A stretch of DNA of 64,000 bases from Meiothermus granaticius NBRC 107808 (lineage in GTDB: Bacteria > Deinococcota > Deinococci > Deinococcales > Thermaceae). The position numbers were made by a program, and so were the translations under genes. Under the pieces are notes generated by a model. That model worked only from the letters and a program-made list of their open reading frames with translations. It searched no databases and was not told the DNA's origin. Below are positions 30,330 through 38,721 of this stretch, piece by piece. Every line of letters starts with the position of its first letter. Positions within the stretch are counted from its first letter, which is position 1. The stretch is taken from NCBI RefSeq assembly GCF_003574355.1, contig NZ_QWLB01000008.1:27360-91359 (forward strand). Direction: 5' to 3'.

Positions 30330-30620
30330 TCAACGGTACTTCAGCACTTCCATCAGCTCATCCACCATCCGCGCGGTATCCCCCCGCTGAGCCGCACTGG
30401 CCACGTGGTGCTCGAGGTGGCTTTTGAGTACGATCTGACCCACCTTATCCAAAGCCCCCTGCACCGCACTGATCTGCTTCAGCACATCCACGCAATAGGG
30501 TTCCCCTTCCAGCATCTTGAGGATGCCCTCGAGGTGCCCCTTGGCGCTCAGCAAGCGGTTCCGGGCATCCTTGCGGGCTTTGGGGTCAAGGTGCAGGGGG
30601 TGTTCTTGCACGGCGTTCAC
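30330..30620 (-). CDS. csoR: Copper-sensing repressor CsoR
   Basis: A 96-residue helical repressor that leaves its operator when Cu(I) binds. The metal ligands line up as C43, H68 and H72, with the spacing of C-H-C CsoR proteins but histidine in the third place, the C-H-H variant known from Thermus thermophilus. It starts at GTG; its first bases overlap the copZ stop by 4 nt, so translation is coupled. Confidence 0.95.
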   Translation of the reverse strand: MNAVQEHPLHLDPKARKDARNRLLSAKGHLEGILKMLEGEPYCVDVLKQISAVQGALDKVGQIVLKSHLEHHVASAAQRGDTARMVDELMEVLKYR

Positions 30621-30817
30621 CGAAGCACCTCGGCCTCGTATCCCTCTGCACGAACCGCTTCCAGCAGGGGCTCGAGCTGAGGGGTGCCGTAGACCTGGGC
30701 GGTGCCTTGGGCCAGGTTCACCTCTGCCCCTTCAACCCCAGGAACCCCCTTCAGGGCCTTTTCCACGCTCAGCTTGCAATGGTTACAGCTCATGCCTTCG
30801 ACCTTCAGGCGAATCAT
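30617..30817 (-). CDS. copZ: Copper chaperone CopZ
   Basis: A 66-residue heavy-metal-associated domain with the copper-binding loop GMSCNHC. It would carry Cu(I) in the cytoplasm to CopA or CsoR. The ATG giving MIRLKVEGMSC has AAAGGAGGAGG upstream; an ATG 13 codons earlier has no SD. First gene of the copper operon. Confidence 0.95.
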   Translation of the reverse strand: MIRLKVEGMSCNHCKLSVEKALKGVPGVEGAEVNLAQGTAQVYGTPQLEPLLEAVRAEGYEAEVLR

Positions 30818-30900
30818 TGCCTCCTCCTTTGCAGCCCCGCTCTTGGGGCCAGCCATGGACAGGGAACCCCACCCTACGCCCCGTCTTGCGCCTCTTCATG

Positions 30901-30955
30901 CCACCCCAGGTGGGGTGGGGTAACTCTAGGGTACCGCATTTTCCTCCAGGCGCAA
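30901..30955 (-). promoter_or_regulatory. copZ promoter with a probable CsoR operator
   Basis: Minus strand: TTGCGC (30955-30950), 16 nt, TACCCT (30933-30928). Just downstream lies the inverted repeat CCACCCCA-GG-TGGGGTGG (30901-30918). A G/C-tract palindrome overlapping the transcription start is what known CsoR operators look like, so copper would relieve repression of all three genes. Binding is inferred. Confidence 0.6.
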
Positions 30956-30966
30956 CCCCTCGAGCC

Positions 30967-31006
30967 TCACCCCCCGGAATCCCTATTCACCCCCCGGAAT
31001 CCCTAT
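30967..31006. repeat. Perfect tandem duplication of a 20-bp unit
   Basis: Two adjacent identical copies of TCACCCCCCGGAATCCCTAT. They lie between the copZ promoter (its -35 is 11 bp away) and the pyrD promoter. Could be paired operator sites or a neutral duplication. Confidence 0.9.
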
Positions 31007-31034
31007 GGGGAACGGCTCCTGCGCTCAAATGCGT

Positions 31035-31040
31035 TATCCT
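31035..31040 (+). promoter_or_regulatory. -10 box of pyrD, leaderless start
   Basis: TATCCT ends 6 nt before the GTG of pyrD. No SD is present and no clear -35 was seen. Confidence 0.5.
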
Positions 31041-31046
31041 GGCAAG

Positions 31047-32144
31047 GTGTACCCCCTGATCAAACCGCTGTTGTTTCATCAGGACCCCGAGCAGGCCCAC
31101 GATCTGGTGCTGAAGGCCCTCGAGTGGGCCAGCCGGCACCGACCCCTCTTGCAGCTCCTAGCGGCCTTATACCAGTTGCGCGACCCTCGCCTCGAGACCG
31201 AGGCCTTTGGGCTGCGCTTTCCCAACCCCATCGGCCTGGCCGCGGGCCTGGACAAGAACGCTCGAGCGGTGCCGGCTTGGGCGGCTTTGGGGTTTGGCTT
31301 TGTGGAGGTGGGCAGCGTGACCGCCCAAGCCCAGCCCGGCAACCCCAAGCCCCGGCTGTTCCGGCTGCCCCAGGATGAGGCCCTGATCAACCGAATGGGG
31401 TTCAACAACGAGGGCGCTGCGGCCGTAGCCCAGCGCCTTCAAGCCCTGCGTCAAGCCCAGCAAAAGCCCGCCATCCCCTTGGGCATCAACCTGGGCAAGA
31501 GCAAGAGCACCCCGCTCGAGCTGGCCCCTCAGGACTACCTGCATAGCCTGCGCACGCTGTGGGAACACGGCGATTATTTCGCCCTCAACGTGAGCTCGCC
31601 CAACACCCCAGGGCTGCGCCAGCTCCAGGACAGGGAGCGGCTGGAGGAGCTGTTGGCCAGCATCACCGCCTTTGTCCGCAGCCAAAGCGTCCCCAAGCCC
31701 ATCCTGCTCAAGATTGCCCCGGATCTGAGCGAGGAGCAGATTGATCAAATCCTCGAGCTCGCCGCCCAGTACGCCATCTCCGGGATCATCGCCACCAACA
31801 CCACCCTCTCGCGCAAGGGCTTGAGCGCTGCCCCTGGGGAGTCCGGTGGGCTTTCAGGCCGCCCGCTGCGGGCTAGGGCCCTCGAGCTGCTGCGCTACCT
31901 CAGCGCCCATACCCGCTTGCCGCTGATTTCGGTGGGGGGCATTTTCACCCCAGCAGACGTGCTCGAGCGCCTAGAGCACGGCGCAACGCTGGTGCAGGTC
32001 TACACCGGATTGATCTATCAAGGCCCGGCGCTGCCACGCAGGCTATGCCAGGGGCTTTTACGCGAGCTGGCGCGCCTAAACCCCCGCGCCCCAGGGTGGG
32101 GTGAGGGAACCCCTAAACCACCCGGCGGCGCAGCTGGGCCATGA
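31047..32144 (+). CDS. pyrD: Dihydroorotate dehydrogenase (quinone), class 2
   Basis: Oxidises dihydroorotate to orotate in pyrimidine synthesis, passing electrons to quinone at the membrane. It has 365 residues from the GTG used here, which gives the typical class 2 start MYPLIKPLLFHQDPEQAH. FMN-site motifs are present: GLAAGLDKNA, FVEVGSVTAQ and the catalytic serine region LNVSSPNTPGLR. An earlier in-frame start would add 14 unmatched residues. The 3' end overlaps the convergent VWA gene by 32 bp. Confidence 0.95.
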   Translation: MYPLIKPLLFHQDPEQAHDLVLKALEWASRHRPLLQLLAALYQLRDPRLETEAFGLRFPNPIGLAAGLDKNARAVPAWAALGFGFVEVGSVTAQAQPGNPKPRLFRLPQDEALINRMGFNNEGAAAVAQRLQALRQAQQKPAIPLGINLGKSKSTPLELAPQDYLHSLRTLWEHGDYFALNVSSPNTPGLRQLQDRERLEELLASITAFVRSQSVPKPILLKIAPDLSEEQIDQILELAAQYAISGIIATNTTLSRKGLSAAPGESGGLSGRPLRARALELLRYLSAHTRLPLISVGGIFTPADVLERLEHGATLVQVYTGLIYQGPALPRRLCQGLLRELARLNPRAPGWGEGTPKPPGGAAGP

Positions 32145-33039
32145 TTAGGCTCGAGGCCAGGAGCAGCCCGGAAAAAAGCCCCAAAATCCCGGTCACCTCG
32201 GTGTGCTCTAGCTTCCAGCCCACCGCCCGCTGTAGCTTTCGGTAAGCTGCTTGCAAGGCTTCTACGGACTCAGCGGTGTAATATTGCCCGCCGGTAGTCT
32301 CGGCAATGGCCCGCAGGGCTTCTTCATCAAAAGCCAAGTAGCTCGGGACCTCTCCCGCCGCCAGCGGCTTGCCCAGCCCGATGGTATGCACCTTTACCCC
32401 CATCTGCTTGGCTTTTTGGGCCGCCTCGAGGGGGTCAGTGCCTCGGTTGCTGCGCCCATCCGAAAGCAGCACTATCGTAGACGGCCCCAGCGGCTTGCCC
32501 TGGGCATCGGCGGGAAAGGCCTTAAGGCTCTCCAGCAGCCCCTCCCCAATCGCGGTGCCCCGGGCCAACTGAAACAAGGCGATGCGGTCAATGACGCTTT
32601 GGTGGTCGGTGGTTAGGGGCACCTCGAGGGTGGCGTACCCCGCAAAGCTGACCAGCCCCACCTTGGCCTCCTCGGGCAGAGCCCGCACGAAGTCCTGAGC
32701 GGCCCTCTGGGCAGCCTCGAGCCGGCTGGGCGGGATGTCGCTGGCCCGCATTGAACCGCTTACATCCATCGCCAGCATTACCCCTGCAAGGTTATCCGGG
32801 ACCCGCAGGGTGGCCTGGGGCCGGGCCAGGGCCACGATCCCCAAGGCCAGGGCCAGCAGGTACAACCCGGCCCCCAGATGCCGCTTCCAAGCATCCCGCT
32901 GCACCTGCCGCAGTTGGCTTAGCCCTGGAAGGAGGGCATACGCGCTCGAGCCGCTCTGCACGGAGCGGCTACGGTACACCCAGATCAAAAGGGGCAGCCC
33001 AAGCAAGAGGAGCAAAATTGCCGGCGATTGGAAGCTCAT
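32113..33039 (-). CDS. BatA-like membrane protein with VWA domain
   Basis: A 308-residue protein. An N-terminal hydrophobic segment (PAILLLLLGLPLLIWVY), a second one near residues 58-72, a VWA domain with the full metal site DVSGSM and LLSDGRSN, and a final membrane segment near 280-300 match the BatA layout of the Bacteroides aerotolerance operons. Usually a MoxR ATPase gene is adjacent; here none is, the nearest MoxR-like gene being about 19 kb away. The stop lies inside pyrD. Confidence 0.9.
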   Translation of the reverse strand: MSFQSPAILLLLLGLPLLIWVYRSRSVQSGSSAYALLPGLSQLRQVQRDAWKRHLGAGLYLLALALGIVALARPQATLRVPDNLAGVMLAMDVSGSMRASDIPPSRLEAAQRAAQDFVRALPEEAKVGLVSFAGYATLEVPLTTDHQSVIDRIALFQLARGTAIGEGLLESLKAFPADAQGKPLGPSTIVLLSDGRSNRGTDPLEAAQKAKQMGVKVHTIGLGKPLAAGEVPSYLAFDEEALRAIAETTGGQYYTAESVEALQAAYRKLQRAVGWKLEHTEVTGILGLFSGLLLASSLIMAQLRRRVV

Positions 33040-33241
33040 AAGGCACCCGCGCTGCAGATGGTTCCCTTGAGCCTACGCCTAGATTTTGTAATTTTGGTGA
33101 AGGGTTGGAGGGGCCCCCGCAAGTCACGGCCCTGGGTGGGCGCGGTGCCGCCACAACCTACCTGGTAGGGGCCCACTGGATACACTGGTGAGGGAGATTA
33201 TCGCCGTGGCCCCTCTAACCCCTCATACTCTGGATACCCCC

Positions 33242-33829
33242 ATGCGCCTGCTGATCGCCACCACCAACCCCGGGAAGTTCAAGGAGCTGAAGGAAGGACT
33301 CGCCCCGCTGGGCTGGAATCTGCTTTCGCTGCTCGATTTCCCCTTCAAGATGCCCCCCGAGGAGGGCTCTACCTTCGAGGACAACGCCATCCTCAAGGCG
33401 GCCTTTGCGGCCCGGCACGCGGGCCTCCCCACCCTAGCCGACGATTCTGGTTTAGAGGTCGAGGCCTTGGGCGGGGAACCTGGGATCTACTCTGCCCGCT
33501 TTGGGGGCAAGGCCAGCGACCTCGAGCGCAATGTGTACCTGCTGGAGCAGCTCAGAAACGTGCCCAAGGGCGAACGCAAAGCCAGGTTTGTGGCCGTTCT
33601 GGTCATTGCCAATCCGGAAGGTCATATGGAGTTATACCGGGGTGAGACCGAAGGGGAGATCCTCGAGGCCCCCCGGGGTGAGCGGGGCTTTGGCTACGAT
33701 CCGCTGTTCTGGGTTCCAGAGGTGGGCAAAACCTTTGCCGAGATGCTCCCAGAGGAAAAAAGCGCCCATTCCCACCGGGGCAAGGCCCTCCGCGCTTTGG
33801 TGGAGGCCCACCAAAAGGGCTCCTCCTGA
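33242..33829 (+). CDS. rdgB: dITP/XTP pyrophosphatase
   Basis: Removes non-canonical purine nucleotides (dITP, XTP) from the pool. It has 195 residues. The conserved N-terminus RLLIATTNPGKFKELK and the motif DDSGLEVEALGGEPGIYSARF are present, as is the GFGYDPLFWVP signature. The ATG chosen fits the family start; TACTCT lies 10 nt upstream and no SD is seen. The 202 bp between this gene and the divergent VWA gene holds only short inverted repeats. Confidence 0.95.
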   Translation: MRLLIATTNPGKFKELKEGLAPLGWNLLSLLDFPFKMPPEEGSTFEDNAILKAAFAARHAGLPTLADDSGLEVEALGGEPGIYSARFGGKASDLERNVYLLEQLRNVPKGERKARFVAVLVIANPEGHMELYRGETEGEILEAPRGERGFGYDPLFWVPEVGKTFAEMLPEEKSAHSHRGKALRALVEAHQKGSS

Positions 33830-34034
33830 GCCCTCTGGATGGGTCCAGCCGAGCAATCCTTTAATCTAAGGCTTTGAATCCCAAGACCTTGCTAGACTTG
33901 GAGGGGTAGCCAGTTGGGCCCTGCGGACTGCATTTGGAGGATATCCGGCCCCGTGGAGTTTTGGATGCTCGAGCCCGCTTCACCGCAGGCCCCGCTGGAA
34001 TGGCCAGGGCTGTCATGGATACCGGAGGTTAATC

Positions 34035-34445
34035 ATGCGCAAACTGGGTTTTCTGGCCCTCATCCTGGTTCTGGCCGCCTCGGTCGCGGTGGCCCGCCCC
34101 CCCTATCGGCTGGCCGCGATTGACCAATTTCACCTGGTTCCCGACAAGGACGGGACGCGCACCGTCGGTTGCCAGTACTGCCACGTTAATCCGGGCGGCG
34201 GTGCCCCCTGGAACCCCTTTGGGGAGCTGGTGCGCTCCAACCTCAAGACTACGATCAATCAGGCGCTCTACGACGCCCTAGCCCAGATGAAGGACTCCGA
34301 TGGCGACGGCTATCCGGATGCCCTCGAGGTTTTTGCCGGCACCCTCCCTGGGGACCCCAACTCCAAGCCCCTGGTCTCGGTGGACTTCCTCTTGCAGTCC
34401 TTCCAAAAAGCGGGGGGGCTCGACCTCTACAAACCCAAACCATAA
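34035..34445 (+). CDS. Exported monohaem c-type protein with a calcium-loop motif
   Basis: A 136-residue protein with a cleavable signal peptide (first 20 residues). C46-x-x-C49-H50 (CQYCH) is a haem c attachment site. Further on, DSDGDGYPDALE (about 87-98) fits the Ca-binding loop of dockerin/thrombospondin type 3 repeats. The combination is seen in exported electron carriers, but the partner is unknown. GGAGG is 5 nt before the ATG. The 205 bp upstream holds a possible -10 TAGACT and nothing else clear. Confidence 0.75.
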   Translation: MRKLGFLALILVLAASVAVARPPYRLAAIDQFHLVPDKDGTRTVGCQYCHVNPGGGAPWNPFGELVRSNLKTTINQALYDALAQMKDSDGDGYPDALEVFAGTLPGDPNSKPLVSVDFLLQSFQKAGGLDLYKPKP

Positions 34446-34451
34446 GCAGGG

Positions 34452-34480
34452 TTGTACCCGCCCCCCGCTTCAGCTAGCAT
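34452..34480 (+). promoter_or_regulatory. Promoter of the SDR gene
   Basis: TTGTAC (34452-34457), a 17-nt spacer, TAGCAT (34475-34480), then 6 nt to the ATG. Among the best complete leaderless promoters in the window. Confidence 0.65.
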
Positions 34481-34486
34481 GAGGCC

Positions 34487-35182
34487 ATGCTGAAGGGAAA
34501 AGTTGCGCTCATCACCGGGGCCTCTTCGGGAATTGGTCTAGCCATTGCCCGGGCCCTGGCCGCTGAGGGAGTCCGGCTGGGGCTGCTGGCCCGGAGCAAG
34601 GCCAAGCTCGAGGCGCTGGCCCAAGAGCTGGGCGAGGCCCTGGCTCTACCGGCGGATATCACCCAGTACGCAGCGATAGAGCAAGCGGTTCAGCTTTTGC
34701 AGGAGGGCTTTGGGCAGCTTGACATCCTGATCAACAACGCCGGGATAGGGGTTTTCAAGCCTGTCCAGGAGCTGAGCCCGGAGGAGTGGCGGGAGGTGCT
34801 CGAGACCAACCTCACCGGCCCCTTCTATGCCACCAAAGCCGCGGTCCCAGCCCTGCAGAAGCAGGGGGGCGGGCATATCGTTAACATTGGTTCCTTGGCC
34901 GGAAAAAATGCCTTTGCGGGCGGAGCGGCCTACAATGCCAGCAAGTTTGGTCTGCTGGGGTTCTCCGAGGCTTCCATGCTGGACCTGCGCTATCTGGGCA
35001 TCCGGGTGAGCACGATCCTACCGGGCTCCGTAGACACCCCTTTCGGGGGCAACCCCACCGGCTCGAGCTGGAAAATTGCCCCTGAGGACGTGGCTGAGGC
35101 GGTGCTGTATGTGCTCAGGAGCCATCCGCGGGTGATGCCCGGCCAGCTTGAGCTGCGCCCGGCCCAGCCCCCCAAGAAATAG
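34487..35182 (+). CDS. Short-chain dehydrogenase/reductase
   Basis: A 231-residue Rossmann-fold oxidoreductase. The NAD(P)-binding TGASSGIG (residues 10-17), the NNAG motif, the catalytic serine in NIGSLAGKN and the YNASK catalytic tyrosine/lysine are all present. Arg residues after the glycine motif favour NADP. The substrate cannot be told. It is probably monocistronic behind its own leaderless promoter. Confidence 0.93.
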   Translation: MLKGKVALITGASSGIGLAIARALAAEGVRLGLLARSKAKLEALAQELGEALALPADITQYAAIEQAVQLLQEGFGQLDILINNAGIGVFKPVQELSPEEWREVLETNLTGPFYATKAAVPALQKQGGGHIVNIGSLAGKNAFAGGAAYNASKFGLLGFSEASMLDLRYLGIRVSTILPGSVDTPFGGNPTGSSWKIAPEDVAEAVLYVLRSHPRVMPGQLELRPAQPPKK

Positions 35183-35220
35183 CCCCCCTTTCAGCCCGCC
35201 TGCATTAGAAGGGAGCCTGC

Positions 35221-35709
35221 ATGATCGAATTCGACCAAAATGGCACACGCTTTTACTACCGGGTGGCTGGGGTGGCCATCAAAGAGGGCCAAGTCTTGCT
35301 GTGCAGACACCCTTCGGGCAGCTATTGGGTGTTGCCCGGGGGCCGGGTGATCCCGAGGGAGGACTCCAAAACCGCCCTGCGCCGCGAAATACGCGAGGAG
35401 CTGTGCTTGGAGGCCACCATCGGTCCCCTGCTGTGGGTGGTGGAAAACTTTTTTGAGCTCAACCACAGAATCTATCACGAGCTGGGGCTGTACTACCGCA
35501 TGGAGGTGCCGCTCGAGCTCAGCAGCGAGACCTTCGTGGTGCTCTCGGCCAGCATCGGCCTGGAGTTTGGCTGGTTCAGGCTCGACCAACTGCCTAACCT
35601 CAACCTCCAACCCCCGTTTTTGCGCCAGGCGCTGCGCAACCCGCCCACCTCGGTTGAACACGTTGTGCAGGGGGAGTTTGCTCGCAAGCCGGGCTCGAGG
35701 CTCGTCTGA
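35221..35709 (+). CDS. Nudix hydrolase
   Basis: A 162-residue hydrolase with the box GGRVIPREDSKTALRREIREE followed by LCLEA, close to the GX5EX7REUXEEXGU consensus, although the first acidic position is occupied by D and the final G is replaced. It acts on a nucleoside diphosphate linked to an unknown group. The ATG follows GGGAGCC at 5 nt. No signal peptide. Confidence 0.88.
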   Translation: MIEFDQNGTRFYYRVAGVAIKEGQVLLCRHPSGSYWVLPGGRVIPREDSKTALRREIREELCLEATIGPLLWVVENFFELNHRIYHELGLYYRMEVPLELSSETFVVLSASIGLEFGWFRLDQLPNLNLQPPFLRQALRNPPTSVEHVVQGEFARKPGSRLV

Positions 35710-35736
35710 AATCCCGGTAGCCCCCTTTCGGTCTGC

Positions 35737-35742
35737 TAAACT
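35737..35742 (+). promoter_or_regulatory. -10 box of the membrane protein gene at 35751
   Basis: TAAACT lies 8 nt before the ATG. No SD; read as leaderless. Confidence 0.5.
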
Positions 35743-35750
35743 TCTTGCGA

Positions 35751-36392
35751 ATGGAGACCGTTCCGCTCAACGTCCCCCAGGTGCTCATACGCAGCCTGCA
35801 ACTCCTGCTACAGCATCCGATAGGGGTGCTGTGGGTGTTGATACAAGCCTTGCTGGTCAGCTTTTTTACCCTGGGTATCTACACTGGCCCCATGCAGGTC
35901 GGGTTATTCAGCGTGCTGTTGCACTATGTGCGCAACGGTGAGTGGGCTCCCAACGAACTCTGGGGCAAGATGACCTCCCACAATCTCCCGGCAGGAATCG
36001 TCTTTGTGGCCATGCAGGTAGCGGTGCTGCTGATCGGGGTACCCCTTTCCAGCGCCTCTCCCCTGGTGGCCACGCTCTTCACCTTTGCGGCGGCCACCGC
36101 CATCACCCTGCTATGGTTTTACACCTTCCAGATCCTGAGTGACCACGACAAGCCCTGGACCCAGGCCATGCGCGAGGGCTGGCATCTCATCGGTCGGGGA
36201 AACTGGGGAGCTCACTTGCTGCTGATCGTGGTGCTCAACCTGCTCAACCTGATTCCTACCGATACCGTAGGGCCCATACTTCAAATTGTGATTCTGCTGA
36301 TCCTCAACGGCTTTGCCACCTTAGCCCAAACCGTGGCCTACAGCCGCCTCGAGCCCGAACACCGCGCCGATGCAGGGGTCAGCGCTCGCTGA
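35751..36392 (+). CDS. Polytopic membrane protein, unknown function
   Basis: A 213-residue protein with about five hydrophobic segments (for example VLWVLIQALLVSFFTLGIYTG and GAHLLLIVVLNLLNLIP). Similar proteins with a glycerophosphoryl-diesterase-like membrane domain exist, but the match is only in general layout. The last 14 bp overlap the convergent gene. Confidence 0.75.
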   Translation: METVPLNVPQVLIRSLQLLLQHPIGVLWVLIQALLVSFFTLGIYTGPMQVGLFSVLLHYVRNGEWAPNELWGKMTSHNLPAGIVFVAMQVAVLLIGVPLSSASPLVATLFTFAAATAITLLWFYTFQILSDHDKPWTQAMREGWHLIGRGNWGAHLLLIVVLNLLNLIPTDTVGPILQIVILLILNGFATLAQTVAYSRLEPEHRADAGVSAR

Positions 36393-37029
36393 ACTGAAAC
36401 AGCACCCGAACGAACGCGCTGGGGTCAAAGCCTCCCTCGAGGCCCCAAAAAAACTGGGGGGAGAGGTACATCAAGCTGCCCAAATACACCTTGGGTACCC
36501 CGGTTTGTGGGTAAAAGTCGTAGTAGTATTCGGCCCCCAGGTAGGGCACGAAGGGGATCAGAATCGCCCCCACCCGACCCGTAACCCCCAGCCGGGCCCG
36601 GTTGGTGACGATGAAGTCGAAGTAGGCTCCGGACTGAGCAAAACCGTCCAGCCCATCCATAAGGGGCATCCGGCCTTCTACCCCGGCGCTGAGCACCGCC
36701 CTGGGAAAAAACTGGGGCAGCTCTCCGATACCCAGTTCGAGCTTGCCGTACCCACTCAAGGCGGTGGGGCCATCTTGGATGAGGCCCTGGCGGTACTCCA
36801 GAAAACCGTTGGGGACAATCAAAACCACATCGCTGAGGGGAATCGCTTGCAGGCTAGCCCGCACCCCCCAGGTTAGGGTCGGGTCCAGGCGGTCGGCATA
36901 CTCGAGCTCACCCTCGAGCCCAAACGCTCCGTCATAGCGCAGGGCCCCCCGAACCGAGAAGCCTAAAGCCAGAGCCGAACTCCCGATCAGTACGCCTAGA
37001 AGCACGACGAAAATTCCCCAGCGGCGCAT
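36379..37029 (-). CDS. Secreted, probable outer-membrane beta-barrel protein
   Basis: A 216-residue protein with a signal peptide (MRRWGIFVVLLGVLIGSSALALG). The rest alternates hydrophobic and polar residues, rich in Gly, Tyr and aromatic residues, and ends in FQFSER. This suggests membrane beta-strands. It is the last gene of a ten-gene minus-strand run, 73 bp after the copper monooxygenase gene. It converges on the membrane protein gene with 14 bp overlap. Confidence 0.7.
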   Translation of the reverse strand: MRRWGIFVVLLGVLIGSSALALGFSVRGALRYDGAFGLEGELEYADRLDPTLTWGVRASLQAIPLSDVVLIVPNGFLEYRQGLIQDGPTALSGYGKLELGIGELPQFFPRAVLSAGVEGRMPLMDGLDGFAQSGAYFDFIVTNRARLGVTGRVGAILIPFVPYLGAEYYYDFYPQTGVPKVYLGSLMYLSPQFFWGLEGGFDPSAFVRVLFQFSER

Positions 37030-37102
37030 GCACCCCTCCTCAGGTTCGAGTCTAGCGCAACGCTAACACCCACCGCCTCTTTTGTCGAGGCGGGGCACCC
37101 AC

Positions 37103-38332
37103 CTACTCCTTGACTGCGGCCTGGAACACCCCCAGGCACATCTCGTCAGCAGTGCCCTCGCCCCAGACGATGTAGCGCGGCTCGAGCCGCTTTCCCGCTA
37201 TTACCGGTTGGTTTTCCAGCGAGTTGTCCCAGGTGCAGCGGATCCGAACGGTGTCCCCTTTTCTCACCTCCACCGGGTTCTTAAACCAGTAGTTGCCCTG
37301 CCAGTGGAAGTCCCAGCGGGGAATGTGCAGGAGGGTCTTGGGGGTGGTTTCCCCGGAGCGGATCAGCTCAATGCGCAGCTCCACCCCGCGCAAGTGCATG
37401 TGCCCGGCCACCGAGTACAGCGTGGCATCCGCCGGAACCGTGCGCTCACAATCGGTGCTCACCGCCCGGGCCTCACCCACCGGCTGGGTGTAGTCCTCGA
37501 GGGTTTTTCCACACAACCCCAATAGGGCTTGCGGCAAGCTGGCCCCTTCAAGCCCATATTTGCGCACATTCTCGCGCAGAACGGTGGTGCGGTTGCAGGC
37601 TGGAGCCTGGACCCCCTCTGGGCAGGGCACCTCCACCGGTGCCACCAACAGCGAGGTTCGCAGGGGCGTGAGCGGCTCCCCCGGAGGGGCCAGGCTCAAT
37701 ACCGCCTTGCTGCGATCGGGCTGGGCGCCTGCAGCCAGATTGTAATGCACCTGCATCACCACCAACGAGCCCTTGGCCAGGGACTGAGCCAGGCCGGGGG
37801 GGAAATGCCCATCCCCCACCCCAGGAACCCAAGCCCCCAACCAACTCCCCGCCATCGAAGCCGCCGAGCCCACGCTCGGCCCACCGAAACAGGTCCAGCC
37901 CTTGCCGCCCGATTCGGTGTTCTTGCGCTGGGCTTCTTCGGCTGCCTCCCCGCTGACCTTGAACAGGATCACGTGATGGACGATGCTGCCCTGCCCAGGC
38001 TGGATGTTCACCCCCGTGACCATCCGGTCGCGGCTCAACTTGGGGTCGAGCAAAAAGCAGTGATAGTCGTCGCTGGCCCCCTCGAGCGCGGTTGGGGTAT
38101 AGGGCTGAAGCGGCTGTAGGGTTAGGGTTTCCTCTGGCCCCGCCGCAGCCAAGGCAGGGGGGTTCAGGCTCAGCCGGAAATCTGACTGAACCCCACCCAA
38201 AAACTGGCCCTGGGCCCGGGACACGCCCATCAGCTCGGCCTTAGGAGCCAGGAGATGGGGAAGCAGCACCCCTCCGGCGAGCAGGGCCGCACCCAGCAAG
38301 AACACCTCGAGCACCCGCAGCTTTCCCCTCAT
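37103..38332 (-). CDS. PHM-like copper type II monooxygenase, exported
   Basis: A 409-residue protein with an N-terminal signal or anchor (about residues 5-28). It matches the two-domain copper core of peptidylglycine hydroxylating and dopamine monooxygenases. The CuH ligands are H119-H120 (VHHVILF) and H196 (QVHYN); the CuM ligands are H311-x-H313 (GHMHLRG) and M398 (DEMCLG). All six are present, as is the YHCFLL strand near the start. The cytochrome c gene ends 8 nt upstream. In other bacteria a similar haem domain is fused to such an enzyme, so the two probably act as one system outside the cytoplasm. The substrate is unknown. Confidence 0.87.
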   Translation of the reverse strand: MRGKLRVLEVFLLGAALLAGGVLLPHLLAPKAELMGVSRAQGQFLGGVQSDFRLSLNPPALAAAGPEETLTLQPLQPYTPTALEGASDDYHCFLLDPKLSRDRMVTGVNIQPGQGSIVHHVILFKVSGEAAEEAQRKNTESGGKGWTCFGGPSVGSAASMAGSWLGAWVPGVGDGHFPPGLAQSLAKGSLVVMQVHYNLAAGAQPDRSKAVLSLAPPGEPLTPLRTSLLVAPVEVPCPEGVQAPACNRTTVLRENVRKYGLEGASLPQALLGLCGKTLEDYTQPVGEARAVSTDCERTVPADATLYSVAGHMHLRGVELRIELIRSGETTPKTLLHIPRWDFHWQGNYWFKNPVEVRKGDTVRIRCTWDNSLENQPVIAGKRLEPRYIVWGEGTADEMCLGVFQAAVKE

Positions 38333-38340
38333 ATCCCCCC

Positions 38341-38709
38341 CTACTTCTGGCCCAGCGGGGCTCCGGCCTGGGCCCAAGCCGCCAGTGTGGCTTTTTGCGC
38401 CTCGGTGAGCTTGCGCTGGTCCAAAAACTCCGGTGAGTCCGGCCCCGGTGGCCAGGGCGGCATGCGGCCAGAGGCGGTCACAGCGACAATGAGCTGGGCT
38501 CGAGCCACCGCGTCCTGCGGCTCGGTGAGGGAAAAGGGCGCGATCCCTCCCGGCTTATGACACCCCACACACTGGGCCTCCAAAATCGGCTTTACATCCT
38601 GATAGTAGGTCGGGGTCCGGGGCTGGGCCAGCCCCACCAGCCAGACTGCCCCCATAGCAAGCCCAAGGGCCAGCCCCCCGACCTTCTCGAGCCCCCCTCG
38701 CTGCTGCAT
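38341..38709 (-). CDS. Exported monohaem cytochrome c, probable partner of the copper monooxygenase
   Basis: A 122-residue protein with a hydrophobic signal or anchor (residues 10-28). CVGCH (47-51) binds haem and M83 in RMPPWPP is the likely sixth ligand. The sequence YYQDVKPILEAQCVGCHKPGG and the RMPPWPP motif are typical of the haem domain found fused to PHM-like enzymes. It lies 12 nt after a solute-binding-protein gene and 8 nt before the monooxygenase gene. It may pass electrons to the copper enzyme. Confidence 0.85.
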   Translation of the reverse strand: MQQRGGLEKVGGLALGLAMGAVWLVGLAQPRTPTYYQDVKPILEAQCVGCHKPGGIAPFSLTEPQDAVARAQLIVAVTASGRMPPWPPGPDSPEFLDQRKLTEAQKATLAAWAQAGAPLGQK

Positions 38710-38721
38710 AGGCCCTCGCTC

